In this document: one piece after another, positions 8,421-16,561 of the stretch
How positions within the stretch are numbered: position 1 is the first letter of the stretch
Layout of the letters: every line of letters begins with the position of its first letter
Origin: JBBQQG01 sp038216175
Lineage (GTDB): Bacteria; Patescibacteriota; Saccharimonadia; Saccharimonadales; OMJO01
Direction of reading: 5' to 3'
Assembly (NCBI GenBank): GCA_038216175.1
Contig: JBBQQG010000001.1
Location: 20,469-84,468 of the forward strand
Length of the DNA stretch: 64,000 nucleotides
Notes under the pieces: generated by a model
Databases searched by the model: none
What the model was told of the DNA's origin: nothing
Seen by the model: only the letters and a program-made list of their open reading frames with translations
Position numbers and translations under genes: made by a program

Positions 8421-9257
8421 TTATTTCCTCTTAGCCGAGTGACGGCTCCTTACAATAAACTTAGTACTGACCTTGCGGCGTCTGGTTTTAAAGCCCAAAG
8501 TCTTTTGACCCCAAGGCGTTCGAGGATCTTTGCCCATACCGTGTCGTCCGCCATCGCCGCCGCCATGGGGGTGATCGGCTGCATTCATAACTACACCACG
8601 TACACCCGGTCGAATTCCGCGTTTACGATTTCGTCCGGCTTTGCCAATTTTAACGTTCTGGTGCTGTTCATTTCCAATTACTCCGATACTAGCTGTGCAG
8701 GCAACGTTAACCATCCGTACTTCGCCGCTGGGCAATCTAACTTGTGCGTACTGACCTTCTTTGGCCATCAACTGAGCACTAGTACCGGCTGATCGTACGA
8801 TCTGAGCACCGCGACCAGGTATTAATTCAATTGCATGAAGTACACTTCCAACAGGAATATCTTTGATAGCTTTGCGGTTGCCGATTTCAATCGATGCTTC
8901 TTCGCCGGATTGTATTTTATGTCCGACTTTCATACCGCTGACTGCTAGAATATAGTGGAAAACTCCGGTAGAATCTTTAATTCGAGCAATTCGTGCGCTA
9001 CGGTTAGGATCGTATTCAATTCCTTCAATTGTGGCAGTTGTACCGGCGCTGAGATTAAAGTTCATAAGACGGTAGAATTGTCGAACACCGCCACCTTGAT
9101 GCCTGGTTGTAATACGTCCTTGATTATTTCGTCCGCTGTGTTTTTTCTTTGCTACAAGTAGCGACTTAAGTGGTTTTTTTAGCGTAATACTATCAAAATC
9201 CTGGGAAGTCATTCCCCGCTGTCCAGGAGTAGTCGGATTAAATGCTTTTATAGCCAT
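8421..9257 (-). CDS. rplB: Ribosomal protein L2 (uL2)
   Basis: The 278 residues show the full L2 architecture: an N-terminal extension, the OB/SH3 core and the C-terminal block VMNAADHPHGGGDGGRHGMG (including the conserved His near the peptidyl-transferase centre), followed by TPWGQKTLGFKTRRRK. L2 is essential for subunit joining. It overlaps rplW by one base. Confidence 0.98.
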   Translation of the reverse strand: MAIKAFNPTTPGQRGMTSQDFDSITLKKPLKSLLVAKKKHSGRNNQGRITTRHQGGGVRQFYRLMNFNLSAGTTATIEGIEYDPNRSARIARIKDSTGVFHYILAVSGMKVGHKIQSGEEASIEIGNRKAIKDIPVGSVLHAIELIPGRGAQIVRSAGTSAQLMAKEGQYAQVRLPSGEVRMVNVACTASIGVIGNEQHQNVKIGKAGRNRKRGIRPGVRGVVMNAADHPHGGGDGGRHGMGKDPRTPWGQKTLGFKTRRRKVSTKFIVRSRHSAKRK

Positions 9258-9616
9258 TATTTTTTCCTCCGAGAGGTTTCTCTTGTAGCTGGATTCTTGC
9301 TGTCATTAGCTGCTGGTTCTTCGGAAGCAAAGATCGCAAGACTGTCACCTTCTTTTAAGGTAACATAGGCTTTTTTTATATCGCTTCGTTTTCCATTGAC
9401 CGATCGGCCGCCCCGACGGACAGTCCGTTTAACCTTGCCTTTAATATTCATCATATTGACGTCAATTACTGTCACGTCAAATTGGCTTTTGACTGCATCG
9501 GCTACCGTCAATTTGTTGGCATTTTTTGGAACTTGAAAAACGTAAGTATTGCGAGAAAGACTTAGACCGTAGGCTTTTTCACTAATTTTTGGACGTATGA
9601 CCATCGATTTACTCAT
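9257..9616 (-). CDS. rplW: Ribosomal protein L23 (uL23)
   Basis: The 119 residues contain RPKISEKAYGLSLSRNTYVF, NKLTVADAVKSQFDVTVIDV and VNMMNIKGKVKRTVRRGGR, the typical L23 order. L23 is the docking site at the tunnel exit for trigger factor (encoded at 36446-37720) and SRP. A charged tail of about 20 residues follows the usual end. Confidence 0.95.
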   Translation of the reverse strand: MSKSMVIRPKISEKAYGLSLSRNTYVFQVPKNANKLTVADAVKSQFDVTVIDVNMMNIKGKVKRTVRRGGRSVNGKRSDIKKAYVTLKEGDSLAIFASEEPAANDSKNPATRETSRRKK

Positions 9617-10260
9617 TATTTTGTTTCCTTAACGATCAACCAGTCCGATAAAACAGCCAGTGCTTTAGTGGTAATAACGATGTGATCAGCATTTAAAAGG
9701 TCATATACGTTTACGTAGCGGGCATGAACCAGTTGATAATCTGATAAATTGGCAGTCGATCGAACTAGAGATACTGATTTATCTTCAACTATGATAAGCG
9801 TATTTCGGCCGGCTCCTATTTTAGCCAGTAGTTTAGCTGCTTCGCTAGTTTTTGCTGTCTTAAATTCTAAATCTTCAATAACAATTAACTTACCAGATTC
9901 AGCTGATAGGCTTAGTGCCTGACAGACTGCCCGTCTTTTAGCAGTAGTATTTAGCTTTTGACTATAATTTTCGTTGCCGGTTGGACCAAAAACAATACCT
10001 CCACCACGCCAAATTGGGTTCCTAGAAGATCCGAATCTAGCCCGGCCAGTACCTTTTTGTTTCCACGGTTTTTTACCACCGCCACGTATCAAGCCGCGGG
10101 TCTTAGTTACAGCATAGTTGCCTCGTCCGTTTGACAAATATCCGACGTAGGCAGATTTTAGAAGTTCGTGGTTTTTAGGCACGGCGCCGAAAACATTCTT
10201 ATCTAATTTTGCGGCTACCGATGCTTTATTGCCAGATTTAGTAAATGTAGAGACCGCCAT
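9616..10260 (-). CDS. rplD: Ribosomal protein L4 (uL4)
   Basis: The 214 residues carry the tunnel loop signature RGGGKKPWKQKGTGRARFGS, then PIWRGGGIVFGP. In E. coli L4 also represses its own operon; whether it does here is unknown, though a structured leader lies upstream of rplC. The gene starts one base after rplC ends. Confidence 0.97.
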   Translation of the reverse strand: MAVSTFTKSGNKASVAAKLDKNVFGAVPKNHELLKSAYVGYLSNGRGNYAVTKTRGLIRGGGKKPWKQKGTGRARFGSSRNPIWRGGGIVFGPTGNENYSQKLNTTAKRRAVCQALSLSAESGKLIVIEDLEFKTAKTSEAAKLLAKIGAGRNTLIIVEDKSVSLVRSTANLSDYQLVHARYVNVYDLLNADHIVITTKALAVLSDWLIVKETK

Positions 10261-10261
10261 T

Positions 10262-10873
10262 TTAGATAGCTCCCTTTACAATTACTATACCTTTTTTAGG
10301 ACCTGGTACTGCTCCCGATACGCCTATGACTCCAAGGTCGGTGTCGACTAGTTCGATCTTCAAATTTCGTACAGTTACTGTTTCGTCGCCCATATGGCCA
10401 GCCATTTTTTTACCTTTGAAAATATGCTGGGGATACATTGATCCGATAGATCCGGGACGTCGGTAGCTACGTCCACCATGAGTTTTTCTTCCTCGGTGAA
10501 AGTTATGGCGCTTAATTGTGCCGGCAAAACCTTTGCCTTTGGAAGTACCGGTAACTTGAACAATATCGCCGATAGCAAAAGTGTCGGCTGCGATACTGCT
10601 GCCGACACTCAAGTTTTCTTCTATTTCATTTTGTCTAATTTCACGGACAATTTTAGGTGTAACTTTTGACTTAGCAAAGTGGCCTTTTAGCGCTTTTCCA
10701 ATGTTTTTAGCCGTTTCAGATCCAATCTGGACTGCGCTATATCCGTCGGTATCAATTGTCTTTATCTGGGTAACTACGCTGGGAGAAGCTGAAAGCAGAG
10801 TTACGGCCTTAACTACACCATTTTCATTGATGGTGCTAGTCATGCCTAACTTCCTAGTAATTAATGCTTTCAT
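10262..10873 (-). CDS. rplC: Ribosomal protein L3 (uL3)
   Basis: The start at 10873 gives 203 residues beginning MKALITRKLGMTSTINENGV, the standard L3 start. An upstream in-frame extension of 16 codons lacks L3 similarity. Signatures are VTGTSKGKGFAGTIKRHNF and HGGRSYRRPGSIGSMYPQHI, then FKGKKMAGHMG. A GGGAGAT ribosome-binding sequence precedes the ATG. This is the first gene of the long operon, because rpsJ has been moved away. Confidence 0.96.
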   Translation of the reverse strand: MKALITRKLGMTSTINENGVVKAVTLLSASPSVVTQIKTIDTDGYSAVQIGSETAKNIGKALKGHFAKSKVTPKIVREIRQNEIEENLSVGSSIAADTFAIGDIVQVTGTSKGKGFAGTIKRHNFHRGRKTHGGRSYRRPGSIGSMYPQHIFKGKKMAGHMGDETVTVRNLKIELVDTDLGVIGVSGAVPGPKKGIVIVKGAI

Positions 10874-10933
10874 ATCTCCCCTGTAAAAACGTTTATTCCA
10901 TTTGAATCTGGCAAAGTGCAAGACACAAAAATG

Positions 10934-10990
10934 CTTGGTGTCTGCTAGTCTCTACCCTTGTTAATGCGGTAGACTGGGCAACTCACCAAG
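10934..10990 (-). ncRNA. Candidate structured mRNA leader of the rplC operon
   Basis: CTTGGTG at 10934-10940 pairs perfectly with CACCAAG at 10984-10990. Inside it a second 6-bp stem, TCTACC 10951-10956 with GGTAGA 10968-10973, closes an 11-base loop and can be extended by two pairs past a bulge. The element lies 61 bases upstream of the rplC start, in the untranslated leader. Its place suggests an autoregulatory ribosomal-protein leader, analogous in position but not obviously in sequence to known L4 or S10 leaders. Confidence 0.5.
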
Positions 10991-11016
10991 TAACGGAAAG
11001 TTTTATATACCGTTAA

Positions 11017-11046
11017 AGGGTAACACTGCAAGCCTACTCCTGTCAA
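11017..11046 (-). promoter_or_regulatory. Possible promoter of the rplC operon
   Basis: On the minus strand a perfect -35 box TTGACA (11041-11046) is followed after 18 bases by TACCCT (11017-11022), preceded by TGT as in extended -10 elements. The -10 match is weak, so this is tentative. It would give a leader of about 135 bases that includes the paired element at 10934-10990. Confidence 0.35.
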
Positions 11047-11124
11047 TATGTTGTATATACTACTATATTAATTTATGTTTTAGTTTAATAATTGCGTATT
11101 ATATTTGAATAGATTGGAGATAAT

Positions 11125-11667
11125 ATGGAAGTCGCGCTAGTGAACTCATTTCACGATATTGAACCCGAGCATTTATATGATCGCGGTTTTAAGCTACTCG
11201 GTGTAGATATTGAAAATGTTATAACTGATTATCGGTCTAGCGAAGTTTTTCCAGGTGTAGCTGAGAAATTTGAGGAACTTGAAACAAGCGTAAAAGGGCT
11301 AAAAACTGTGTTAATAACTAATAGTACCGACATTCATATTATTAATGAAGTTCTCGATCAGATCGGAGACCATTTCATTTATTCACCGATCGGAGGTTAC
11401 AATAAAAAGCCGTCAAGTGACATGTTTAGAGCAGCCATATGCTCTGAAGCAGTCTATCCTAATCAGGCAGCTCTCGTCGATGACCAGTTTAAATCTTATT
11501 TCGGCGCTAAAAACGCCGGTTATCGATCTTTTTTCTGGACTTTGCCAGATGGAGAAAATAGTCATCCTGCCGTAAAAGCATTTCGACCGGTTGAGACGTC
11601 GCTGATCAGACCGTATTATTATCTTAAGAATATAGCTAATCGACGTAGCGATAGTATTTTATCGTAA
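11125..11667 (+). CDS. HAD-superfamily phosphatase, YqeG-like
   Basis: The 180 residues follow the HAD type III order. Motif I is LLGVDIENVI (residues 24-33), motif II is VLITNST (62-68), the Lys of motif III is in YNKKPSSDMF, and motif IV is ALVDDQFKSYFGAKNAG (from residue 116). In motif I the usual DxD is DxE (D28, E30): the nucleophile Asp remains but the acid/base Asp is Glu, so activity may be altered. A GGAG ribosome-binding site lies 6 bases before the ATG. It is divergent from the rplC operon. Confidence 0.75.
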   Translation: MEVALVNSFHDIEPEHLYDRGFKLLGVDIENVITDYRSSEVFPGVAEKFEELETSVKGLKTVLITNSTDIHIINEVLDQIGDHFIYSPIGGYNKKPSSDMFRAAICSEAVYPNQAALVDDQFKSYFGAKNAGYRSFFWTLPDGENSHPAVKAFRPVETSLIRPYYYLKNIANRRSDSILS

Positions 11668-11690
11668 TTAATAATTAAGCTGAGTTTGAT

Positions 11691-11966
11691 CTATTTAAAA
11701 ACTGTTATATAGATACCGGCTTGTGTTGCGTAGCCGATTAGCATCGCTACCAGTAGAACCGCGTATTCTATTTTTCTATCAATTTTAAAATGATCGTGCG
11801 ATGCAATCAGAAGTCCGATTATAAGTCCGATCGGTAAAGGAATAACTCTTGTCAGCTGGGGATTTACAAACCTTATCCACTGGCCGCCAATTATTAAATA
11901 AATTACTAGTTTGAGAAAGTAGACGCTGTCTCGTTCGTTAGTTTCAACTATTTTCTTTTTAGCCAT
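11691..11966 (-). CDS. Small membrane protein, unknown
   Basis: The 91 residues have a short charged N-terminus (MAKKKIVETNERDS) and three hydrophobic segments at about residues 16-33, 42-56 and 66-86. No family is recognised. It is convergent with the HAD gene, with only 23 bases between their stops, and lies in the block of small genes separating rpsJ from rplC. Confidence 0.7.
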   Translation of the reverse strand: MAKKKIVETNERDSVYFLKLVIYLIIGGQWIRFVNPQLTRVIPLPIGLIIGLLIASHDHFKIDRKIEYAVLLVAMLIGYATQAGIYITVFK

Positions 11967-12006
11967 TTCGTTAATTTAAGCATAACCACGACAACCAGGC
12001 AACTAG

Positions 12007-12486
12007 TTAGCCTAGCACCCTATGTTTGATTAAAAACGGATGTACTTTTGGAAACTGAGAATGTAGCGGGCTGGGAAGACTATCGGCATCAAACCAACCT
12101 AACTCAGCAATTTTATCAGGTTCATTATTTTTTACCGTTTTAGGATCGACTAACACTGCGTGGGCAATAGCTATCCAATGGGTTTGAATGCCGTTTAAAT
12201 TACGGTGGGCGTCGTAAGTAGTTAGATAATCTATTCGTTTTGGAATAACGCCGATTTCTTCAAATAGTTCTCGAGTTATGGTTTCGATTAGTGTTTCACC
12301 GAACTCAACTGCGCCGCCGACTGCATCCCAGTTACCTTGTTCGTCTCTTGCGTTAGGTCCTCTTTTTTGAAGCAGTATCCGTCCTTTGCCGTCATGAACT
12401 ATAGCGACAGCCGACACTCCGATATGGTCAATGCCCCGCCTAAGATCGGTTTTAGGATTAGCTATGTTTATTTTTTTGATGGCCAT
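12007..12486 (-). CDS. NUDIX hydrolase
   Basis: The 159 residues contain a complete Nudix box, GAVEFGETLIETITRELFEE followed by IGV (residues 58-80), matching Gx5Ex7REUxEExGU, with the metal-binding RE..EE set intact. The family hydrolyses nucleoside diphosphates linked to another group. The substrate cannot be read from the sequence, though the surrounding residues resemble isopentenyl-diphosphate- or dNTP-type Nudix proteins. Its start overlaps the upstream HAD gene by 29 bases in another frame. Confidence 0.9.
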   Translation of the reverse strand: MAIKKINIANPKTDLRRGIDHIGVSAVAIVHDGKGRILLQKRGPNARDEQGNWDAVGGAVEFGETLIETITRELFEEIGVIPKRIDYLTTYDAHRNLNGIQTHWIAIAHAVLVDPKTVKNNEPDKIAELGWFDADSLPSPLHSQFPKVHPFLIKHRVLG

Positions 12487-13141
12487 GATCTAATAATTGT
12501 ACCGCTTTTAGTACTTGTGAAAAATTATTTACAAATATATCGACAGTATTTTCGCCGAAATCTTTTTTTGACAACAGTCCGCTTTCTAGCGATGCAATGA
12601 AATATAGTCCAGCTCCTTTAGCAGCCAGAGCGTCGTTTACGGTATCGCCGACGTATACACATTCTTCCGGTTTCCAGCCGTGGTTTGATTCGATTAACTG
12701 AAAAACTCTGGGATCGGGCTTATGAAACTTAAGATTGTCTTTATAATAAAACGCCTGTATACGGCTAGCTAGAATATGGTCTGGCTCCAGCATATGTTTT
12801 AGCTCATTATGCGAACGCGATGTCAGCACATACATCGATCGATCTTCTTGAATAAATTTATCCAGTATCTTTAAATTGTTTTCAGGTATCACGTCAAGTT
12901 TTTTTAAGTCTACGTAGCGCTCAATTAATTTGTAATATTCACGCCTAAATTCATCTAAATTTATACCCGGTGCCCAGAAATGGACTGCTTGTTCAGCCGG
13001 CTTACCCCAATGCTGATTATGTACTTTTCGGCTGACCGGAGGATAGCCAAGTATTTTAAGTACTTCGTTATCACCCTCAAATGCAACATCTTTTGTCATT
13101 ACTAATGTATCGTCGAGATCAAGAATTACGGCTTTTATCAT
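12458..13141 (-). CDS. HAD-superfamily hydrolase (phosphoglycolate phosphatase-like)
   Basis: The 227 residues have all four HAD motifs: AVILDLDDTLV (I, residues 4-14), YVLTSRSHNE (II), the Lys of KFHKPDPRVF (III) and YVGDTVNDALAAKGAGL (IV). A helical cap lies between motifs I and II. It is a soluble phosphatase of unknown substrate. Its start overlaps the stop of the next gene upstream by four bases (ATGA), and its end overlaps the NUDIX gene. Confidence 0.88.
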   Translation of the reverse strand: MIKAVILDLDDTLVMTKDVAFEGDNEVLKILGYPPVSRKVHNQHWGKPAEQAVHFWAPGINLDEFRREYYKLIERYVDLKKLDVIPENNLKILDKFIQEDRSMYVLTSRSHNELKHMLEPDHILASRIQAFYYKDNLKFHKPDPRVFQLIESNHGWKPEECVYVGDTVNDALAAKGAGLYFIASLESGLLSKKDFGENTVDIFVNNFSQVLKAVQLLDHGHQKNKHS

Positions 13142-13518
13142 TGGTTAAACCGCAGCACCATGCCAGGATGGCCGACTATTTCAGCCGGCAAGTTATCGTG
13201 GATTATCAATGCATCCGGCGATTCAATTTTGGCGAAGTTATTTTCAGCTACAAATATATTTAGTCCAGTTTCATCGAAGAATTTTATTCTAGAACAAAGC
13301 TGGCCAGCTGTTTTAGCTATTTTTAAGTGACGGTTATAATCTTCGACAATGTAGCGGCCAAGGCTTCTGTCATCTATTTCGTTCCATAATGCCCGCTTAA
13401 AACTGATTCGGCTTTCAATTTTTATACCTGCGAAAATATTGCCAACTACTGTATGTCTTAGCAGGTTGCCAAATGAGCTGTCTTCTTCGACCGGGTTTAT
13501 TTTATCTACTGAAAACAT
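13138..13518 (-). CDS. Unknown 126-residue protein
   Basis: No family is recognised. The protein looks soluble and mixed alpha/beta (for example RRVIEDYNRHLKIA-like helical and GLNIFVAENNFAKIE-like strand stretches). It forms an ATGA overlap with the HAD gene, so the two are probably coexpressed, ending with the NUDIX gene. About 70 bases separate it from the small plus-strand gene upstream. Confidence 0.65.
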   Translation of the reverse strand: MFSVDKINPVEEDSSFGNLLRHTVVGNIFAGIKIESRISFKRALWNEIDDRSLGRYIVEDYNRHLKIAKTAGQLCSRIKFFDETGLNIFVAENNFAKIESPDALIIHDNLPAEIVGHPGMVLRFNQ

Positions 13519-13589
13519 TACGACTAATCTATAATCTTTCTTATGTATTTAATTCGTTTTAAAGTAATTATTATGCCTGCAAATTTTTT

Positions 13590-13766
13590 ATGACGAGCAG
13601 CTTTGATTCTCAAAAGTGTAAATCTAAAACTCGCTTTAACAGCGATAGTTCTGCCCAGTCTGCTCTTAAAAAGTTAAATCCGAAAAAATTATCAGGTAGT
13701 CCGATAAGAGTTTATAAATGCCCTGCTTGTAGCGGCTGGCATCTGACAAGGTCAAAACTTAGGTAA
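13590..13766 (+). CDS. Small zinc-ribbon-like protein (58 residues)
   Basis: This short reading frame encodes [20 protein letters not shown] at its start and ends with [19 protein letters not shown]. The arrangement of Cys10, a lysine-rich segment, then CPACxGWH resembles small proteins in actinobacteria and phages with a C...CPxCxxWH pattern, which may bind one zinc ion. Its stop is only seven bases from the rpsJ stop, with which it converges. No strong ribosome-binding site is seen. Confidence 0.6.
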   Translation: MTSSFDSQKCKSKTRFNSDSSAQSALKKLNPKKLSGSPIRVYKCPACSGWHLTRSKLR

Positions 13767-13773
13767 TACAGCT

Positions 13774-14220
13774 CTACATTTTAATTTCGGCGTCGCAACC
13801 GGCTGGCAAACTGAGGTTCATCAAGCTGTCGATTGTCTTGGGGGTCGGGTCGCTTATATCGATAAGGCGTTTATGTACCCGCATTTCGAACTGTTCCCGG
13901 CTTTTCTTATAGACATGAGGGCTTTTAACGACTGTATATACCGTTTTACGGGTTGGTAGCGGAATCGGTCCCGATATTACTGCACCGGTTCGTAGCGCCG
14001 TATCGACAATCTGTTTTGCAGCCTGATCGATTACTTTATGATCATATGCTTTAAGCCTGATTCTAATTCTTTGTTTTACTGGAGCATCAGGTTTTTTTGC
14101 TGCTTCTTTTTTAACTGTCACTGGCTTTTTTGCTTCAGCCGGTACGCTTTTCTCTGCTACAGCGCTAGGTTTGGTTTCTGGTTTTGCCGCTTTTTTAGGT
14201 TCGGTTTTGGCTTCAGCCAT
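13774..14220 (-). CDS. rpsJ: Ribosomal protein S10 with a long N-terminal extension
   Basis: Residues about 49-148 are a normal S10 ([20 protein letters not shown], then [20 protein letters not shown] and [15 protein letters not shown]). They are preceded by some 48 residues rich in Lys, Ala, Glu and Pro, likely unstructured. The start is supported by GGGAG five bases before the ATG and by the lack of another ATG near the S10 core. S10 normally heads the S10 operon; here it is a single-gene unit more than 3 kb from rplC. Confidence 0.95.
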   Translation of the reverse strand: MAEAKTEPKKAAKPETKPSAVAEKSVPAEAKKPVTVKKEAAKKPDAPVKQRIRIRLKAYDHKVIDQAAKQIVDTALRTGAVISGPIPLPTRKTVYTVVKSPHVYKKSREQFEMRVHKRLIDISDPTPKTIDSLMNLSLPAGCDAEIKM

Positions 14221-14307
14221 CGAATCTCCCTTTGGTGTAACATTAACACCTGGTATATAGAATCCAAGGTATTAACTTTTAGTCACCATAATTAATTTAC
14301 AAATGTT

Positions 14308-14336
14308 ATTGTATCTTTTATGATAAACTTTTTCAA
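14308..14336 (-). promoter_or_regulatory. Promoter of rpsJ
   Basis: On the minus strand TTGAAA (14331-14336) and TACAAT (14308-14313) are separated by exactly 17 bases, each matching the sigma-70 consensus at five of six positions. Transcription would start near 14301, giving a leader of about 80 bases. The leader contains a small hairpin, GGTGT pairing with ACACC around 14233-14249, just before the ribosome-binding site. Confidence 0.6.
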
Positions 14337-14422
14337 ATTATAAATAATAATCCTTATGCTTGCGTATCAGATTTTATCCGTCTATAAATATTTGAGAAAC
14401 GTATTAGTTAAACGGAGGTTTT

Positions 14423-15457
14423 ATGGATCCAGAAATTAAAGTTGATGAAACTATAGTTCAGCAGGCCGAACTCGAAACTTTTATTGATACATATACCAAT
14501 TCGATTAGAGAATATGAAGTTGAATCCACTTTTACCGACGAAGAAATAATGCGCGAAGAAGAATTAATAGATAGAACTCGGCAACGTATTAACGCCGCTA
14601 AAAATAAACTCGCAAGTAAATTTAGTGAAGTAAAACAAATTCAGTATCATTGCCGTGATCTAGCTTATGAAGTGCTAGCCGACGAAAAATCAGATATTCC
14701 GCATAAATTAATAGCCGGTTTTATGATTAATGTTGATCCATCCACCGCCTTAAAAGGAGCAAATAATTTATCACAAGTAAATGAAATAATAAAAAACGAA
14801 AAAAGTACGCCAATAATACATATAAAGGGTACAAACGATGCTGATCATCAAATTACAATCGGAAATTTAGTTAGTATCGAACATAGATTTAGCAAAGATG
14901 GCCTACGATTACTTGCAAACCTCGAAGATTCGACGTTGATTGATAGTAAGTCCCGAAATCCCAAGAGAAGTTACATGGTACGTAAAATAACCGGCGACGT
15001 TCCTTTTGAACTTAATTTAGACACCCAGGAGATGTCAAATAATATTTTTGATCCAAATTATATAAATTTTGATCAACCGTCGAAGGATGAAACTAAAACA
15101 AAACCGATTATTGTCAGCGGGCTGTTAATTGGACAACAAGCAATTACTAATTATTTTTACGCTATGATTGAAAATAACTCTAATTATGCAGAATCTGAGC
15201 GTGTCCAAAATAACCTTATTTATCAATTGTGGGAAGGATTGAAAAATGCCGGAGTTGAAATTCCTTTGAATGATATTCTAAAAAGTTTGTGGATCGAAAA
15301 AATAAAAGATGAGGTAACAAGTCCAATTGTCAGGACCTTAGAATCCACTGAAAATATTGAAAGAAAAAGGCTACTGTCGGAACTTGGAGTAGAAGTAGAT
15401 GAATCAGTTATTGTACTAGAAGCTCTAGCAAGAATTAGGCAAAATAAACAAAATTGA
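14423..15457 (+). CDS. Unknown 344-residue protein
   Basis: I do not recognise a family. The first third (residues about 5-70) is strongly charged and likely coiled-coil (IREYEVESTFTDEEIMREEE, then LIDRTRQRINAAKNKLASKF). The rest appears globular, with no signal peptide or membrane segment. The start is supported by GGAGG four bases before the ATG. It is transcribed divergently from rpsJ and followed after 130 bases by the pilin-like gene. Confidence 0.75.
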   Translation: MDPEIKVDETIVQQAELETFIDTYTNSIREYEVESTFTDEEIMREEELIDRTRQRINAAKNKLASKFSEVKQIQYHCRDLAYEVLADEKSDIPHKLIAGFMINVDPSTALKGANNLSQVNEIIKNEKSTPIIHIKGTNDADHQITIGNLVSIEHRFSKDGLRLLANLEDSTLIDSKSRNPKRSYMVRKITGDVPFELNLDTQEMSNNIFDPNYINFDQPSKDETKTKPIIVSGLLIGQQAITNYFYAMIENNSNYAESERVQNNLIYQLWEGLKNAGVEIPLNDILKSLWIEKIKDEVTSPIVRTLESTENIERKRLLSELGVEVDESVIVLEALARIRQNKQN

Positions 15458-15587
15458 GGTAAGAATACAGCTAATAACCAGTAACCATTCCTTATTTCAA
15501 TTAAGCCAGATATTGGCGTAACTATTTATTTGTAAACACCTATTTTTAGGCTTATACTAAGCGCAAATATAATAAAATGACTATCAG

Positions 15588-16481
15588 ATGGATCACATAA
15601 AAAGCAGTCAAGATGGTTTTAGCGCAGTAGAAGCACTTATTATTCTGGTAGTTATTTGTTTAATAACCAGCATTGGGTATTATATTTACAAAAGTAAATC
15701 GTCGAACAGAATTATTGTCGGTAATACTGTCAAAACGATTCAAACCGATGCTGAGCAAAATAAACTGGATAAAATTAAATACAAAATAGGGCAACTTGAC
15801 CACCGGACGGATATAGCAGTTAGTACTTATACAATTGACGATATTAAAATGACAGATCCGACTTCGATGGTTACATTACCGCCATATTTTACTTTTATTT
15901 TTAACGGGTCGAGTTATGCTAATGATAAAAATATAGCTCCAGTTGGTACTGCCGGTCCAAATGGATCGGGCGGCAATCAAGCACTTCAAAGGGATAAAAT
16001 TGATACCATTTTAAAATATGAAGGTCTAACTCAATCAGCCAAAAATGGTACTGAGCCCGGTATAACTATTACATATGAAAGTAAGCTAGTTTTGTGTACC
16101 GAAGGTGATAGTATTGGTGTTGCTACAGTATCATGTATCGGAAAGAAGGAATTTAATCAGGATATAGCCGACATAAAAACAGCATTTCAAGCTTTAAAAA
16201 ATAAGTTCTCCAACGTAGATACGACTCAGTATTCTATTATTAACTATACTGAAGGCACGACCGACGAGGTCAAGGGTATTTATATTAGCAATCTAACAGG
16301 ATCAAGTATGAAACAGGCGGATTATGGCGCCTATTTAGTTAAATTATCCGGTTCGTGGCGGTACATTGCAAGCAATACTGCTGGTCGACAGGGGCAACTA
16401 TCACCTAGTTGCGATGTTATAAATAAGCCAGAATATCATAACGTATTTAAATCATATTACCCTGCACCTTGCGGAATCTAG
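15588..16481 (+). CDS. Type IV pilin-like protein
   Basis: The N-terminus SSQDGFSAVEALIILVVICL is a class III (prepilin) signal: cleavage is expected after Gly10, giving a mature Phe1 and the conserved Glu5, followed by a hydrophobic helix to about residue 33. At 297 residues it is larger than most major pilins. It ends in a domain with two Cys (CDVINKPEYHN...YYPAPCGI) that probably form a disulfide. A TATAAT at 15568-15573 lies only 14 bases before the ATG. It may be a pilin or pseudopilin of the T4P system known in Saccharibacteria. Confidence 0.75.
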   Translation: MDHIKSSQDGFSAVEALIILVVICLITSIGYYIYKSKSSNRIIVGNTVKTIQTDAEQNKLDKIKYKIGQLDHRTDIAVSTYTIDDIKMTDPTSMVTLPPYFTFIFNGSSYANDKNIAPVGTAGPNGSGGNQALQRDKIDTILKYEGLTQSAKNGTEPGITITYESKLVLCTEGDSIGVATVSCIGKKEFNQDIADIKTAFQALKNKFSNVDTTQYSIINYTEGTTDEVKGIYISNLTGSSMKQADYGAYLVKLSGSWRYIASNTAGRQGQLSPSCDVINKPEYHNVFKSYYPAPCGI

Positions 16482-16561
16482 TCTAGTCATGATTAATAAT
16501 GAACAAACCTATTCTTTTTTATATATAAAGCTAAGATAAAGTCTCGTTATTACAGATTGAT

